From NCBI RefSeq assembly GCF_002976435.1, contig NZ_PUGF01000001.1, positions 62,001 through 126,000 on the forward strand: a DNA stretch of 64,000 nt, given 5' to 3'. Position 1 is the first letter of the stretch. Each line of letters begins with the position of its first letter. The notes under the pieces are model-generated. The model was not told the origin of the DNA. It saw only the letters and a program-made list of their open reading frames with translations, and ran no database searches. This DNA is from Solimicrobium silvestre. GTDB taxonomy: Bacteria > Pseudomonadota > Gammaproteobacteria > Burkholderiales > Burkholderiaceae_D. Positions 53,798-63,955 of this stretch are shown piece by piece. The translations under genes were made by a program, and so were the position numbers.

Positions 53798-55975
53798 TTA
53801 ATTTACCGGAGCAGGCTTACTCGTATCGGTGGATACCGGAGTTGCTGACGCTGCATCCACTACCCCAGCAGGCAACACCTTCATTTCGCTACTATTGACT
53901 GCCGCAGGTACAAACTGCACCGGTACTGGCTCCTGCGCTGGCATAGGTAACAGCGGCACTAACAACAAGGCCACAATATTGATAATTTTAATCAAGGGAT
54001 TAATCGCCGGGCCCGCAGTATCTTTATACGGATCGCCCACTGTGTCGCCAGTCACTGCCGCTTTGTGCGCTTCAGAACCTTTGCCACCGTGATTACCATC
54101 TTCGATATATTTCTTGGCATTGTCCCAAGCACCGCCGCCGGTGGTCATGGAAATTGCGACGAACAAGCCGGTCACGATTGTACCCATCAACAAACCGCCT
54201 AAAGCAGCAGGGCCGAGTAACAGACCGACCAACACCGGCACAACAACTGGCAATAAAGAAGGAATAATCATTTCTTTAATGGCCGAGCTGGTCAACATAT
54301 CTACCGCTTTGTCGTACTCCGGCTTGCCGGTGCCGTCCATAATGCCTTTGATTTCTTTAAACTGACGCCGCACTTCCACCACCACCGCGCCTGCGGCACG
54401 TCCAACGGCTTCCATCGCTAAAGCACCGAATAAATACGGAATCAGGCCGCCGATAAATAGGCCGACGATCACATTCGGATTCGATAAGTCAAAGGTCACG
54501 CTTTTACCGACTGACTCTAAGGCATGGGTGTAATCAGCAAATAACACTAAGGCAGCCAAACCGGCAGAACCGATTGCATAACCTTTGGTAACGGCTTTGG
54601 TGGTGTTACCAACGGCATCTAACGGGTCAGTCACTGCACGCACTGATTCCGGCATTTCTGACATTTCCGCAATCCCGCCAGCGTTGTCGGTAATCGGGCC
54701 ATACGCATCTAAGGCGACAATAATCCCTGCCATTGATAACATCGACGTCGCCGCAATCGCAATGCCGTATAAACCGGCCAAATGGTAAGCCACCAAAATC
54801 GCCACGCACACGGCCAATACCGGATAGGCAGTTGACTTCATGGACACGCCGAGACCCGCGATGATGTTAGTGCCGTGTCCGGTAGTGGAAGCCTGCGCAA
54901 TGTGGCGCACCGGATAAAAATCGGTGCCTGTGTAGTACTCGGTGATGTAGACCATCAAACCGGTCAGTACGATACCGACCACGGTTGAGCCCAGCATCGG
55001 CATAAACTGTGCTTCGGGCAGAACAAGTTTAGTGACGATGGTAAAACCGATTAAAGATAAACCGGCCGCCCACCATAAGCCGGTATATAAAGCCGACATA
55101 ATTTTTTTACCGGGCTTGGCCTTTACCATCGAGCAGCCAACTATCGAAGCCAGAATCGACACTGCGCCTAACAGCATGGGATACAGTGCCGCTTGTGCGC
55201 TCATGTCGGGCATTAGTAAAGCGCCCAGCAACATGGTGGCGATTAAGGTCACTACATAGGTTTCAAACAAGTCGGCGGCCATCCCTGCGCAGTCGCCTAC
55301 GTTGTCACCTACGTTGTCGGCAATAACAGCAGGGTTACGTGGATCATCTTCCGGGATTCCGGCTTCCACTTTCCCTACCAGATCCGCGCCGACATCAGCA
55401 CCTTTGGTAAAAATTCCGCCGCCTAAACGGGCGAAAATTGAAATCAGCGAAGCACCAAATGCAAGACCGATCATCGGCTTGAGCAAGTCGTGTTGTGAAT
55501 GGATTGTGCCTGCCGGTGCATAGGCAATTAACGCCCAATAAAATAAGCTGACACCCAGCAAGCCTAAACCCACTACCAGCATACCGGTGATTGCACCGCC
55601 TTTAAATGCTACATCGAGCGCCGGATTAATGCCCAAGGTCGCGGCTTGCGCAGTACGCACGTTGGCACGCACCGACACATTCATACCAATGAAACCGCAT
55701 GCGCCGGATAGAACCGCACCGATTAAAAAACCAATAGCGGTTGGCATACCCAAACCAGGCACGGCAAAAATTATTGCAAACAAAATAACGCCAACGATCG
55801 CAATGGTGCGATATTGGCGTGCTAAATACGCTGCTGCTCCTTGTTGTATCGCGGCTGCAATTTCCTGCATACGCGCATTACCTGCATCTTGTTTAAGAAT
55901 CCACGAACGTGAGATCAAACCATATAAAACTGCAATCAATCCACAGCCAATCACAAACCACAAGCTTGTTACCAT
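53798..55975 (-). CDS. hppA: Membrane-bound proton-pumping pyrophosphatase
   Basis: 725 residues, about 16 transmembrane helices. Pyrophosphate-binding signatures are present: [51 protein letters not shown], and near the C-terminus [12 protein letters not shown] and [36 protein letters not shown] carries Lys at the position that distinguishes K+-independent H+-pumping enzymes from K+-dependent ones (Ala). It hydrolyses PPi and pumps protons. A C-terminal Pro/Ala/Ser-rich tail of about 45 residues is an extension beyond the core. GGAG precedes the ATG. Confidence 0.96.
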   Translation of the reverse strand: MVTSLWFVIGCGLIAVLYGLISRSWILKQDAGNARMQEIAAAIQQGAAAYLARQYRTIAIVGVILFAIIFAVPGLGMPTAIGFLIGAVLSGACGFIGMNVSVRANVRTAQAATLGINPALDVAFKGGAITGMLVVGLGLLGVSLFYWALIAYAPAGTIHSQHDLLKPMIGLAFGASLISIFARLGGGIFTKGADVGADLVGKVEAGIPEDDPRNPAVIADNVGDNVGDCAGMAADLFETYVVTLIATMLLGALLMPDMSAQAALYPMLLGAVSILASIVGCSMVKAKPGKKIMSALYTGLWWAAGLSLIGFTIVTKLVLPEAQFMPMLGSTVVGIVLTGLMVYITEYYTGTDFYPVRHIAQASTTGHGTNIIAGLGVSMKSTAYPVLAVCVAILVAYHLAGLYGIAIAATSMLSMAGIIVALDAYGPITDNAGGIAEMSEMPESVRAVTDPLDAVGNTTKAVTKGYAIGSAGLAALVLFADYTHALESVGKSVTFDLSNPNVIVGLFIGGLIPYLFGALAMEAVGRAAGAVVVEVRRQFKEIKGIMDGTGKPEYDKAVDMLTSSAIKEMIIPSLLPVVVPVLVGLLLGPAALGGLLMGTIVTGLFVAISMTTGGGAWDNAKKYIEDGNHGGKGSEAHKAAVTGDTVGDPYKDTAGPAINPLIKIINIVALLLVPLLPMPAQEPVPVQFVPAAVNSSEMKVLPAGVVDAASATPVSTDTSKPAPVN

Positions 55976-56100
55976 TGTAAATCTCCTTTTTATTTCGGAC
56001 TTACATAAGTCCTGTTGTTATAAAAAAACGACGATTTCCCAACCAGCAAACACATGCAATTTCTAACTAATAACTGATCCAACCACAACAAAAAATGGAC

Positions 56101-56132
56101 AAAAAAAAGCGGACATTGAAGTCCGCTTTTTT

Positions 56133-56134
<2 letters not shown>
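56101..56134. terminator. Terminator at the end of the adk operon
   Basis: AAAAAAAAGCGGAC, loop ATTGAA, GTCCGCTTTTTTTT. The adk stop codon (56133-56135 on the minus strand) lies inside the A/T flank of the hairpin. Confidence 0.9.
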
Positions 56135-56810
<676 letters not shown>

Positions 56811-56929
56811 TTAAATTTGGTGAATATTCTTGGTATATTTAGATAAATTCTGTTGTCTCATGATATTTTTCTAATTTTAGCATCACATCATTGCACAAAA
56901 CTTGCCCAAAAATATCTTATATAAATTAT

Positions 56930-57730
56930 TTAATTAATGCCGTGTTGTAGATAATGCTGCTGCACGCGCAGCAAATCTTCCGGCGTATCCACGCCCCCAA
57001 GCGGCATAGTTGGGGTAACGTACACCGCAATCGGATAACCATTCCACAGCACGCGCAGTTGTTCTAACACTTCACATTGCTCTAACGGCGCTACTTCTAA
57101 TGTTGAATATTTTTGCAAAAAAGCTTGGGTGTAAGCATATAAACCAATGTGCCGAAACACCCGATAATCTAGCGGCATAACTTCTTTGCTTGCTGCAAAT
57201 GCATCGCGATTCCAAGGAATCGTGGCGCGTGAAAAATATAAGGCGCGGCCTAATTTGTCCAACACCACTTTAACGACATTCGGATTAAATGCTTCTTCTG
57301 CGCTGGTAATTGGATGCGCTGCCGTCGACATTTGCACGCCATTGTTAATCTGTGCGGCGGTTGCGGTAATTAAAGCTGGTTCAATTAACGGCTCATCGCC
57401 CTGCACATTGACAATAACGGCGTCGTCCGGCAAACCCAGCATTTTAGCGACTTCGGCAATCCGGTCAGTACCCGATTGATGGTCAGTTCGGGTTAAATAA
57501 GCGGTAATACCGTATTGTTGGCAAGCTTCAACAATGCTCACGTCGTCACACGCCACCACTACTAATTCAGCGCCAGACAACTTGGCACGTTCGGCTACCC
57601 GCACGATCATCGGCTTGCCAGCCAAGTCAGCTAACGGCTTATTCGGTAAGCGCGTGGAAGCTAAACGGGCGGGAATAATGACATAAAAGTTATTACGTCC
57701 ATTGAAGGTAGTGGTATTTAAAACAGTCAT
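56930..57730 (-). CDS. kdsB: 3-deoxy-manno-octulosonate cytidylyltransferase
   Basis: 266 residues. VIIPARLASTRLPNKPLADLAGKPMI (family signature; Arg and Lys for CTP), then NVQGDEPLIEPALI, ALYFSRATIPWNRD, HIGLYAYTQAFL and LEQLRVLWNGY. It activates KDO as CMP-KDO for lipid A-core assembly. The gene starts 3 bp after the Trm112-family stop, so the two are in one operon. Confidence 0.97.
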   Translation of the reverse strand: MTVLNTTTFNGRNNFYVIIPARLASTRLPNKPLADLAGKPMIVRVAERAKLSGAELVVVACDDVSIVEACQQYGITAYLTRTDHQSGTDRIAEVAKMLGLPDDAVIVNVQGDEPLIEPALITATAAQINNGVQMSTAAHPITSAEEAFNPNVVKVVLDKLGRALYFSRATIPWNRDAFAASKEVMPLDYRVFRHIGLYAYTQAFLQKYSTLEVAPLEQCEVLEQLRVLWNGYPIAVYVTPTMPLGGVDTPEDLLRVQQHYLQHGIN

Positions 57731-57732
57731 GG

Positions 57733-57945
57733 TTATTCGCTTTGCGTGTTAGGCATATCCGCTTTCGGCGAATTAAAATCACGCGCCTGATCAACCCACA
57801 TTACCGGAATATCGTCACGGACTGGGTAGGCCAAGCGATCGCCTTTACAAATCAATTCTTGCGCGGCCTTGTCGTACACCAATGGACCTTTGCACAAAGG
57901 GCACACCAAAATATCAAGCAAACGAGAGTCCACGTTTTTCTCCAC
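57733..57945 (-). CDS. Trm112 family protein (YcaR-like)
   Basis: 70 residues. [21 protein letters not shown] (Cys pair) and [17 protein letters not shown] are the family pattern. In bacteria this small Cys protein sits between lpxK and kdsB. In eukaryotes and archaea Trm112 activates methyltransferases; the bacterial role is unclear. Confidence 0.95.
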   Translation of the reverse strand: MEKNVDSRLLDILVCPLCKGPLVYDKAAQELICKGDRLAYPVRDDIPVMWVDQARDFNSPKADMPNTQSE

Positions 57946-57951
57946 TTATCT

Positions 57952-58968
57952 TTAAATTAATTTTTGAAGTATTTTTACAACGACACTCGTCTCTATTTGC
58001 GCCTCGACGGCCACCACCCAAATACGCGGGTCATTCGCAATTTCCTTCAATTGCCGACATTTTACTGCATCCTTTTCAGTAATTAGGATCATGTCAGCAG
58101 TTAAATTTGCGAACGGATTAGGCGTATAGCTGAAGTGATCTGGCAATGGCAGTGATGAAAATCGCACGCCTTGCTGGCGCAACATGGTAAAAAATCGTTC
58201 CGGATTACCAATGCCAGCCGCAGCGATGATGTTCAAATTACCATCCAGCGAGCTCAAATCACGCGTCTGATTTGCATCCAGTAATTGTCTGGCACGGGTG
58301 CCTTTTAATTGCATTCTGACTGTGTCGGATGGCAACGTTGCACTAATCTGTTCACCTTCATTGAGATTCGCTACGGTGATATCACGTCGTCTGGTGATCG
58401 GCTCACGCAATGGGCCAGCAGGCAACAACCAGCCATTCCCTACCCCGCGTGAGTCAAACAACATAATCTCGATATCACGCGCTAAAGCCAAATGCTGCAA
58501 ACCATCATCAGCAATAATCACATTTACCGTTGGAAAGGCCGCTAGCAATGCTCTCCCGGCATCAGCACGATTGCGCCCAACAACCACTGGGCAAGCACTG
58601 TGCTGGGCTAACAAAATAGGTTCATCGCCAACCTGGCTTGCTAAAGAATCTGGCAGCACTACACAAGGTGCATCATTCTTGCTGCCATAACCGCGAGAAA
58701 TAACACCCGGCGTATAACCGGCATCTTTGAGCTGCTGCAACAACCACTGGGTAAATGGTGTTTTACCGGTGCCGCCAACAAAAATATTGCCGACCACAAT
58801 TACCGGCACCGCTAATTTTTGTTGCTGCAACCAGCCCAAGCGGTACATGAGAACGCGCAACTTGAGCAATAAGCCAAACAGCTGCGCCACTGGCCAGGCC
58901 AAATAGGCCAGCCAGCCGCGTTGCATCCATGCATGCATGATTGCACTGGCAAACCGGTTTTCCGTCAT
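57952..58968 (-). CDS. lpxK: Tetraacyldisaccharide 4'-kinase
   Basis: 338 residues with a membrane-associated N-terminus (WLAYLAWPVAQLFGLLLKL), P-loop VVGNIFVGGTGKTPFT (about 57-72), ISRGYGSK, then VIIADDGLQHLALARDIEI and PAGPLREP. LpxK phosphorylates the lipid A disaccharide at 4'. In the operon exbD-lpxK-Trm112-kdsB-adk on the minus strand, 6 bp before the Trm112 gene. Confidence 0.97.
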   Translation of the reverse strand: MTENRFASAIMHAWMQRGWLAYLAWPVAQLFGLLLKLRVLMYRLGWLQQQKLAVPVIVVGNIFVGGTGKTPFTQWLLQQLKDAGYTPGVISRGYGSKNDAPCVVLPDSLASQVGDEPILLAQHSACPVVVGRNRADAGRALLAAFPTVNVIIADDGLQHLALARDIEIMLFDSRGVGNGWLLPAGPLREPITRRRDITVANLNEGEQISATLPSDTVRMQLKGTRARQLLDANQTRDLSSLDGNLNIIAAAGIGNPERFFTMLRQQGVRFSSLPLPDHFSYTPNPFANLTADMILITEKDAVKCRQLKEIANDPRIWVVAVEAQIETSVVVKILQKLI

Positions 58969-59004
58969 TACAGTGGGCTAAAGCGAAGGTTGAAACCAGG
59001 CCGA

Positions 59005-59445
59005 TTATTTCTCATGACTTTGCGCAGCAAAAGTAATTTTGGACAAGCCAGCCAAACGCGCTGCTTCCAAAATATCGATCACCGATTGATGGCTGGCAGA
59101 ACCGTCAGCATTAATGACAACAATAGGCTCTGTCTGACCAGTGCCTACTGCAAGTTCACTAGCTGCTTTTTTTAGATTTTCAGCCAAATCAGCCACATCA
59201 ATTTTGGAGATCGGTTTTTGATTAATTTTGTAATTGCCACGACTATCGACGCCAATCTGGATTTCATTGGGACGTTGTTGCGCTACATTCGCATCCGCCG
59301 TTGGCAAATTAATTTGCAACTCGGTAAAGCGGCTGTAGGTTGTGGTTACCATCAGAAAAATCAAAATCACCAAGAGCACATCAATAAATGGGATCAGGTT
59401 GATTTCTGGTTCTGCGCGGCGTTTGCTACCTTTACGGAAGTTCAT
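59005..59445 (-). CDS. exbD: ExbD/TolR-type biopolymer transport protein
   Basis: 146 residues: short cytoplasmic N-terminus, one transmembrane helix with the essential Asp (NLIPFIDVLLVILIFLMVTT), and a periplasmic domain (about 45-140). It pairs with the ExbB-type gene 21 bp upstream as a proton-driven energiser of outer-membrane transport or envelope integrity. Placement before lpxK is typical of Burkholderiales; a TonB partner is not seen here. Confidence 0.93.
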   Translation of the reverse strand: MNFRKGSKRRAEPEINLIPFIDVLLVILIFLMVTTTYSRFTELQINLPTADANVAQQRPNEIQIGVDSRGNYKINQKPISKIDVADLAENLKKAASELAVGTGQTEPIVVINADGSASHQSVIDILEAARLAGLSKITFAAQSHEK

Positions 59446-59466
59446 TTTTTAGTGTTCCGTTATTTA

Positions 59467-60072
59467 TTATTTGCGATTGCTGTGGACGATATCAACAAAC
59501 TTAACCGCTTGCTGTTCCATGTCAATAACAAAACCGTCTACCAGAGCCATGAAGTGACGATAAAAGAAAAAGGTCGGCATCGCGATCAAAATACCAAACG
59601 CGGTATTGTACAAGGCGACTGAAATCCCATGAGCAAGTTGAGCCGGATTAGCACCTGTGGCATTTTGCGCACCGAAAATCTCAATCATCCCAACTACAGT
59701 CCCAAACAAACCCATTAAGGTCGCTAAGGAAGCAATCGTTCCCAAGGTTGTTAGGAAGCGTTCTAATTCGTGTGCTGCAGCGCGTCCGGCTTCTTCAATG
59801 GCTTCTTTCATGACTTCACGCGGCGCATCTACATTACGCAAGCCAGCGGCCAAAACACGACCCAATGGTGAGTTTTGTTCCAATTTTTCGACGACATCTT
59901 TGCTCACTTTACCGTTGTGGTAGACGCGCACTACTTCGTCTAACAAGGTACGCGGCAAAATGCGTTGAGAACGCAATGACAAAGAGCGCTCAATAATTAA
60001 TGCCAAGGCAATAATAGAAGCTATCAATAAAAAATAAATTGGCCAGCCGGCCGATTGTAATATCGCAAACAA
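59467..60072 (-). CDS. exbB: ExbB/TolQ-type proton channel
   Basis: 201 residues from a TTG start at 60072: GGGAG sits six bases upstream and homologues begin FAILQSAGWP. An ATG further upstream (60117) would add 15 residues. Three transmembrane helices; MotA/TolQ/ExbB signature GTVVGMIEIFGA around about residue 130 and the C-terminal NTAFGILIAMPTFFFYRHF. First gene of the exbB-exbD-lpxK-Trm112-kdsB-adk string, transcribed from beside the repeat array. Confidence 0.92.
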   Translation of the reverse strand: MFAILQSAGWPIYFLLIASIIALALIIERSLSLRSQRILPRTLLDEVVRVYHNGKVSKDVVEKLEQNSPLGRVLAAGLRNVDAPREVMKEAIEEAGRAAAHELERFLTTLGTIASLATLMGLFGTVVGMIEIFGAQNATGANPAQLAHGISVALYNTAFGILIAMPTFFFYRHFMALVDGFVIDMEQQAVKFVDIVHSNRK

Positions 60073-60244
60073 TGCAAACTCCCTGTTAGTAACGAAGGTG
60101 AATTCGTTCTTTATCATTATTTAAAAACACAAGTCCGCAATGTATCTTGTTGCGCGTTACTCAGCAAGTACCTCAGCAACGCTGATTTCAATTAAGTTGG
60201 ATGGCACATCAAAATTTAATGCCATTTAATTATTGAATCAATAT

Positions 60245-61216
60245 AAGTTCTGCACAGATTATGTGGATAAGTCTGTGCGAATCGCCAGTAATTGAATGCA
60301 ACACCATGATTTATAAGGTAATAGGCGTTCTGCTTATTTATAGAGCTTGAGCATTTTATTATCCAATAGTTGATGAAAAATATTTTTGCTAAAGTTCTGC
60401 ACACCATATGTGGGTAACTTTGTGCGCAAGCCATGACAATCCAGCTTAAGCGATTGATTTGATGTGCATTTTCTCCCCTGCTCACAAACTGAGCAGTCAG
60501 GCTTTTTTAAGAAATAGTTTTGCACACAATCTGTTGATAACTTTGTGCGTAAGCCCTGCACATAAACTTAAGCGATTGATTTTAATATGATTATTGGCCC
60601 CGCTTAGTATTGCAGCAGTCACTTTTCTATTTGCATCAAATACACAATTCCTTTCGTTAAAATAATAAATTTGAACTTCCAAACACACGAATTGTGGGTA
60701 AGTTTGTGCGCAAGCATGCTGATTACCAGCTAAGCCATTGATTTAAATAGAATTAATATTTTATGGAAATTATTTTCAGCAAAGTTCTGCACATCGCATG
60801 TGGATAACTTTGTGCGCAAACCATTGCTATCAGTACTAAGCCATTGATTAAATTAGAATTTATCGATCTGCTTAAAAAATAAGCACACACTATTTCCGGT
60901 GAATAGTTTTGCACACAATCTGTTGATAACTTTGTGCGTAAGCCACTCATATAAACTTAAGTGATTGATTTTAATGTGATTATTACTTGCGCTTAGAATT
61001 ACAGCAGACTATTTTTATAAGTACTAAAGGTATAATCCGTTTCAATAAGCATTTAAGTACGGCAAGGAGAGCACAACGCAGCTGGGACGCTAGCGTAAGC
61101 CCGATAATAAATTTGAACTTCAATGCACATAAATTGTGGGTAAGATTGTGCGCAAGCATACTATTTAATATCTAAACCATTGATTTAAAAACGTTTTCCT
61201 TCTCTGCTTAATAATT
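60245..61216. repeat. Array of seven DnaA-box-like repeats, six in a 390-bp tandem duplication
   Basis: The region 60118-61241 has no gene. Seven copies of a unit of about 65 bp (TGCACA-N5-TGTGGATAACTTTGTGCG, then AAGCC, then TAAGC-ATTGATTT) lie on the plus strand, with the 9-mer core at 60262, 60409, 60532, 60693, 60799, 60921 and 61135. Every copy has CACA-N5-TGTG (TGTT in two). Cores 1 and 5 are TGTGGATAA, the exact complement of DnaA-box consensus TTATNCACA; the other five differ at one base. Copies 2-3-4 and 5-6-7 are A-B-C types repeated at 390, 389 and 442 bp. CTGCTTA...TAAGCA-type mini-hairpins follow copies 1, 2, 5 and 7. Confidence 0.85.
61056..61103 (+). repeat. Half copy of the icd-region palindromic repeat
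   Basis: AGTACGGCAAGGAGA (61056-61070) followed by AACGCAGCTGGG matches the right arm of the element at 37616-37716. It lies in the second triplet of the repeat array, exactly where that triplet is about 52 bp longer than the first, so it looks inserted. Confidence 0.6.
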
Positions 61217-61241
61217 AAGCAAACACTCATAACTAAGCACC

Positions 61242-62588
61242 ATGCAGACTGATTCCATTTTTGCTCCTCAAGTAGTCACCGTTAGTGAATTAAATCAAAC
61301 CGTAGCGCGCTTATTAGAGCGCAGCATTCCGCTGTGCTGGATTTCGGGTGAAGTATCCAACTTTACCCGCGCCACATCGGGGCACTGGTACTTCACGCTC
61401 AAAGATGCGCATGCGCAAGTCAGATCGGTGATGTTTAAAAGTCGGGCTATGGGAGCCGATTTTATTCCACGCGAAGGCGAAAAAGTGGAGGTGCGAGCCA
61501 CTGTTACGCTGTATGCGCCGCGCGGTGATTATCAACTGAGCGTAGAAGGAATTCGACGCGCCGGCATGGGTAATTTATATGAAGCGTTTCTGCAACTAAA
61601 ACAGAAACTCAGTAATGCCGGTTTATTTGACGCAGATCGTAAGCAAGCACTACCGTCCTTCCCCACTTGCATCGGCATCGTCACCAGCCCGCAGGCGGCA
61701 GCTCTCAGAGATATTTTAATTACGCTACAACGCCGCGCTCCGCACGTGCGTGTGATTATTTACCCAACGCCAGTGCAAGGGAGTGGCTCCGCGGTAAAAA
61801 TTACCCAAGCAATTGAACTGGCCGTTGCCAGACGTGAGTGTGATGTTTTAATTGTGGCCCGTGGCGGCGGCAGTATTGAAGACTTATGGTCATTTAACGA
61901 TGAACAAGTCGCCTACGCGATTGCCCAATGCCCGATTCCTGTTATTGCCGGGATAGGACATGAAACCGACTTTACTATCGCCGATTTTGTTGCCGACTTA
62001 CGCGCTCCAACGCCTACTGCAGCAGCAGAAATAGCGGTGTCGGCGCGGTCTGATTTAATGCAACAATTAGAAAATTCAACAGCCAAGTTGCGTCGTGCAT
62101 TGCGCCGCCAGCTTGATGAAAATAACCAAACACTGGATAACTTTTCACGTCGGCTAATTAGCCCAATTGCGTACATTCGTAGCGAACGTTTAAAGCTTTC
62201 AGGTATGCAACGACAAGTCCGGCATGCGTTTGAAACATCAAAAAGAGAATCTTTTTTTCAATTTGACCGTTTGAAACAAAAACTCATTAAACAAGCGCCC
62301 AACCTCGCCAATAAAAAAAATCAGCTGCAACAATTGACGCAACAATTACAACATAGCGCCCATCAACAACTGACATTGCGACAACAAGGTGTGCACAATC
62401 TCAATCTGCAACTGGAATTACTAAATCCGCAACGCACCTTGGAACGTGGTTACGCGATTATTCTGGATAAGCAAGGCAAAATTATCCGCAAACCTAAACA
62501 ATTTCAAGCCAATAGCAATATCACTGTAAAACTTGCTGAGGGAGAAGTTGATTTGGGGATTACTAGCGTTCAGCAGAATTTAAGCTAA
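61242..62588 (+). CDS. xseA: Exodeoxyribonuclease VII large subunit
   Basis: 448 residues. The N-terminal OB-fold has [20 protein letters not shown] and [16 protein letters not shown]. The catalytic region has [49 protein letters not shown] and [20 protein letters not shown] followed by [11 protein letters not shown] long coiled coil and a C-terminal LERGYAII segment close the protein. It degrades single-stranded DNA with XseB, which is not encoded here. The ATG at 61242 follows the repeat array directly. Confidence 0.97.
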   Translation: MQTDSIFAPQVVTVSELNQTVARLLERSIPLCWISGEVSNFTRATSGHWYFTLKDAHAQVRSVMFKSRAMGADFIPREGEKVEVRATVTLYAPRGDYQLSVEGIRRAGMGNLYEAFLQLKQKLSNAGLFDADRKQALPSFPTCIGIVTSPQAAALRDILITLQRRAPHVRVIIYPTPVQGSGSAVKITQAIELAVARRECDVLIVARGGGSIEDLWSFNDEQVAYAIAQCPIPVIAGIGHETDFTIADFVADLRAPTPTAAAEIAVSARSDLMQQLENSTAKLRRALRRQLDENNQTLDNFSRRLISPIAYIRSERLKLSGMQRQVRHAFETSKRESFFQFDRLKQKLIKQAPNLANKKNQLQQLTQQLQHSAHQQLTLRQQGVHNLNLQLELLNPQRTLERGYAIILDKQGKIIRKPKQFQANSNITVKLAEGEVDLGITSVQQNLS

Positions 62589-62709
62589 GCTGAGCAAAGT
62601 TGGGTTAAGTTGCTGCTGCAAACAAAACATAACCCTATTACAATACGGGGCGGTTGATTTGAAACACCGACTACGACTGTCTCAACTCGTTAATAACTAA
62701 GGAAACCAA

Positions 62710-63288
62710 ATGGAACACACACTCCCAGCCTTGCCTTATGCCATGGACGCTTTGGCTCCACATATTTCTAAAGAAACACTGGAATACCATTACGGTAAAC
62801 ATCATCAAACTTATGTCACCAATTTGAATAATTTAATCAAAGGTACTGAGTTTGAAAATTCCACGCTGGAAGAAATCGTTAAAAAATCGTCTGCCGGTAT
62901 TTTTAACAATTCAGCTCAAATCTGGAACCACACTTTCTACTGGAACGGTTTAAAACCAAACGGCGGCGGTGTTCCTACTGGCGCATTGGCTGCTGCAATC
63001 GATGCTAAATGGGGTTCATTTGATGCGTTCAAAGACGCATTTACTAAATCATGCATCGGCAATTTTGGTTCAAGCTGGACTTGGCTGGTTAAAAAAGCTG
63101 ACGGTACATTAGACATCGTCAACACATCTAACGCAGCAACACCATTAACTACAACTGACAAACCATTAGTTACTTGTGATTTATGGGAACACGCTTACTA
63201 CATCGACTACCGCAATGCACGTCCAAAATACCTGGAAGCATTCTGGAGTTTGGTAAACTGGGATTTTGCTGCAGCTAATTTGGGCTAA
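62710..63288 (+). CDS. sodB: Iron superoxide dismutase
   Basis: 192 residues. Metal ligands are in [11 protein letters not shown] (His), [14 protein letters not shown] (His), and [16 protein letters not shown] (Asp and His). FGSSWTWLV and the length fit Fe-type SodB, although Fe/Mn choice is not certain. Cytoplasmic, converts superoxide to peroxide and oxygen. AAGGAAACC before the ATG; terminator after it. Confidence 0.95.
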   Translation: MEHTLPALPYAMDALAPHISKETLEYHYGKHHQTYVTNLNNLIKGTEFENSTLEEIVKKSSAGIFNNSAQIWNHTFYWNGLKPNGGGVPTGALAAAIDAKWGSFDAFKDAFTKSCIGNFGSSWTWLVKKADGTLDIVNTSNAATPLTTTDKPLVTCDLWEHAYYIDYRNARPKYLEAFWSLVNWDFAAANLG

Positions 63289-63310
63289 GCACTGATTCAG
63301 TTTCACCCAT

Positions 63311-63347
63311 AAAAAAAGCCCTTGAATTGAATTTCAAGGGCTTTTTT
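63311..63347. terminator. Bidirectional terminator between sodB and the chalcone-isomerase-like gene
   Basis: AAAAAGCCCTTGAA, loop, TTCAAGGGCTTTTTT: 14-bp stem with A and T runs between convergent genes. Confidence 0.92.
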
Positions 63348-63364
63348 ACTGAGTGCCACTAAAA

Positions 63365-63955
63365 CTAATGGTGCTCGCTTGAACCGCCAAGTAGTTGTTT
63401 TTTCAATGCGCTATCAACAGGATTTTCGCCTAACCAAATGCGTAAAATCGCGTTAAAAAATGCCATGTCAGGGAATGTCTCACCGACTTTTCTACCATTG
63501 ATGAACATGTTAGTCCCCACATTCGGCACCCATTCCATAGCGATCATATCGCCTTTTTTCAATTCTGGAACAGTAGAAAATAATTGACCGAACTGAATAA
63601 ATTGCGTGGTCAATTTTGCTCTTTCCGCTTTTTCAGTATTTTTCTGAACTCCGGCCATAAATGCCTGACCTAATGTGTCACTGCTGACATCACGCAGCAT
63701 GGTCAAATTAATTTGCTTAGGTCCCGGAACGGAAATAATACCTTCAACCGTATTTTGAGTTTCAGTTAAATACAACGCCGCCACATACACTTTAAAAATG
63801 ACTTTATAGCGAATTCCAGCACCGTTTAATTTCAGCTTGGTGTTGGAGGCTTGTATGGTGTCATCAATTTTAGCTCCTGCGATATCGATCGCCTGAGCCG
63901 TACTAGCCAGAGCAAAGGCTAAACAAAACAACAATTCTTTTATAGGTAATTTCAT
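63365..63955 (-). CDS. Secreted chalcone-isomerase-like protein
   Basis: 196 residues with a signal peptide (to about residue 22, STAQA). The mature part has the bacterial chalcone-isomerase-like pattern: GAKIDDTIQAS, LNGAGIRYKVIFKVYVAALYL, then LTMLRDVSSDTLGQAFMAG, DMIAMEWVPNVGTNMFINGR and the C-terminal FFNAILRIWLGENPVDSALK. The bacterial relatives are not flavonoid enzymes; fatty-acid or other hydrophobic ligand binding is suspected for this fold. Outside the cytoplasm by prediction. Confidence 0.88.
   Translation of the reverse strand: MKLPIKELLFCLAFALASTAQAIDIAGAKIDDTIQASNTKLKLNGAGIRYKVIFKVYVAALYLTETQNTVEGIISVPGPKQINLTMLRDVSSDTLGQAFMAGVQKNTEKAERAKLTTQFIQFGQLFSTVPELKKGDMIAMEWVPNVGTNMFINGRKVGETFPDMAFFNAILRIWLGENPVDSALKKQLLGGSSEHH

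Noticed and set aside
60216-60950. Minus-strand frames encoding recurring Cys/Tyr peptides (CAQSYPH, RTKLSTDCVQN)
   Set aside because: They are the reverse translation of the seven DNA repeats; the same peptide recurs only because the DNA does, and no start or ribosome-binding site is convincing.
60245-61216. CRISPR array
   Set aside because: Repeat units are diverged, spacing is irregular (106-214 bp), the intervening DNA is itself repeated, and no cas gene is near.
60245-61216. Chromosomal replication origin
   Set aside because: No dnaA, dnaN, gidA or parAB nearby; the flanking genes are exbB and xseA. A DnaA-binding role is kept only as a hypothesis.
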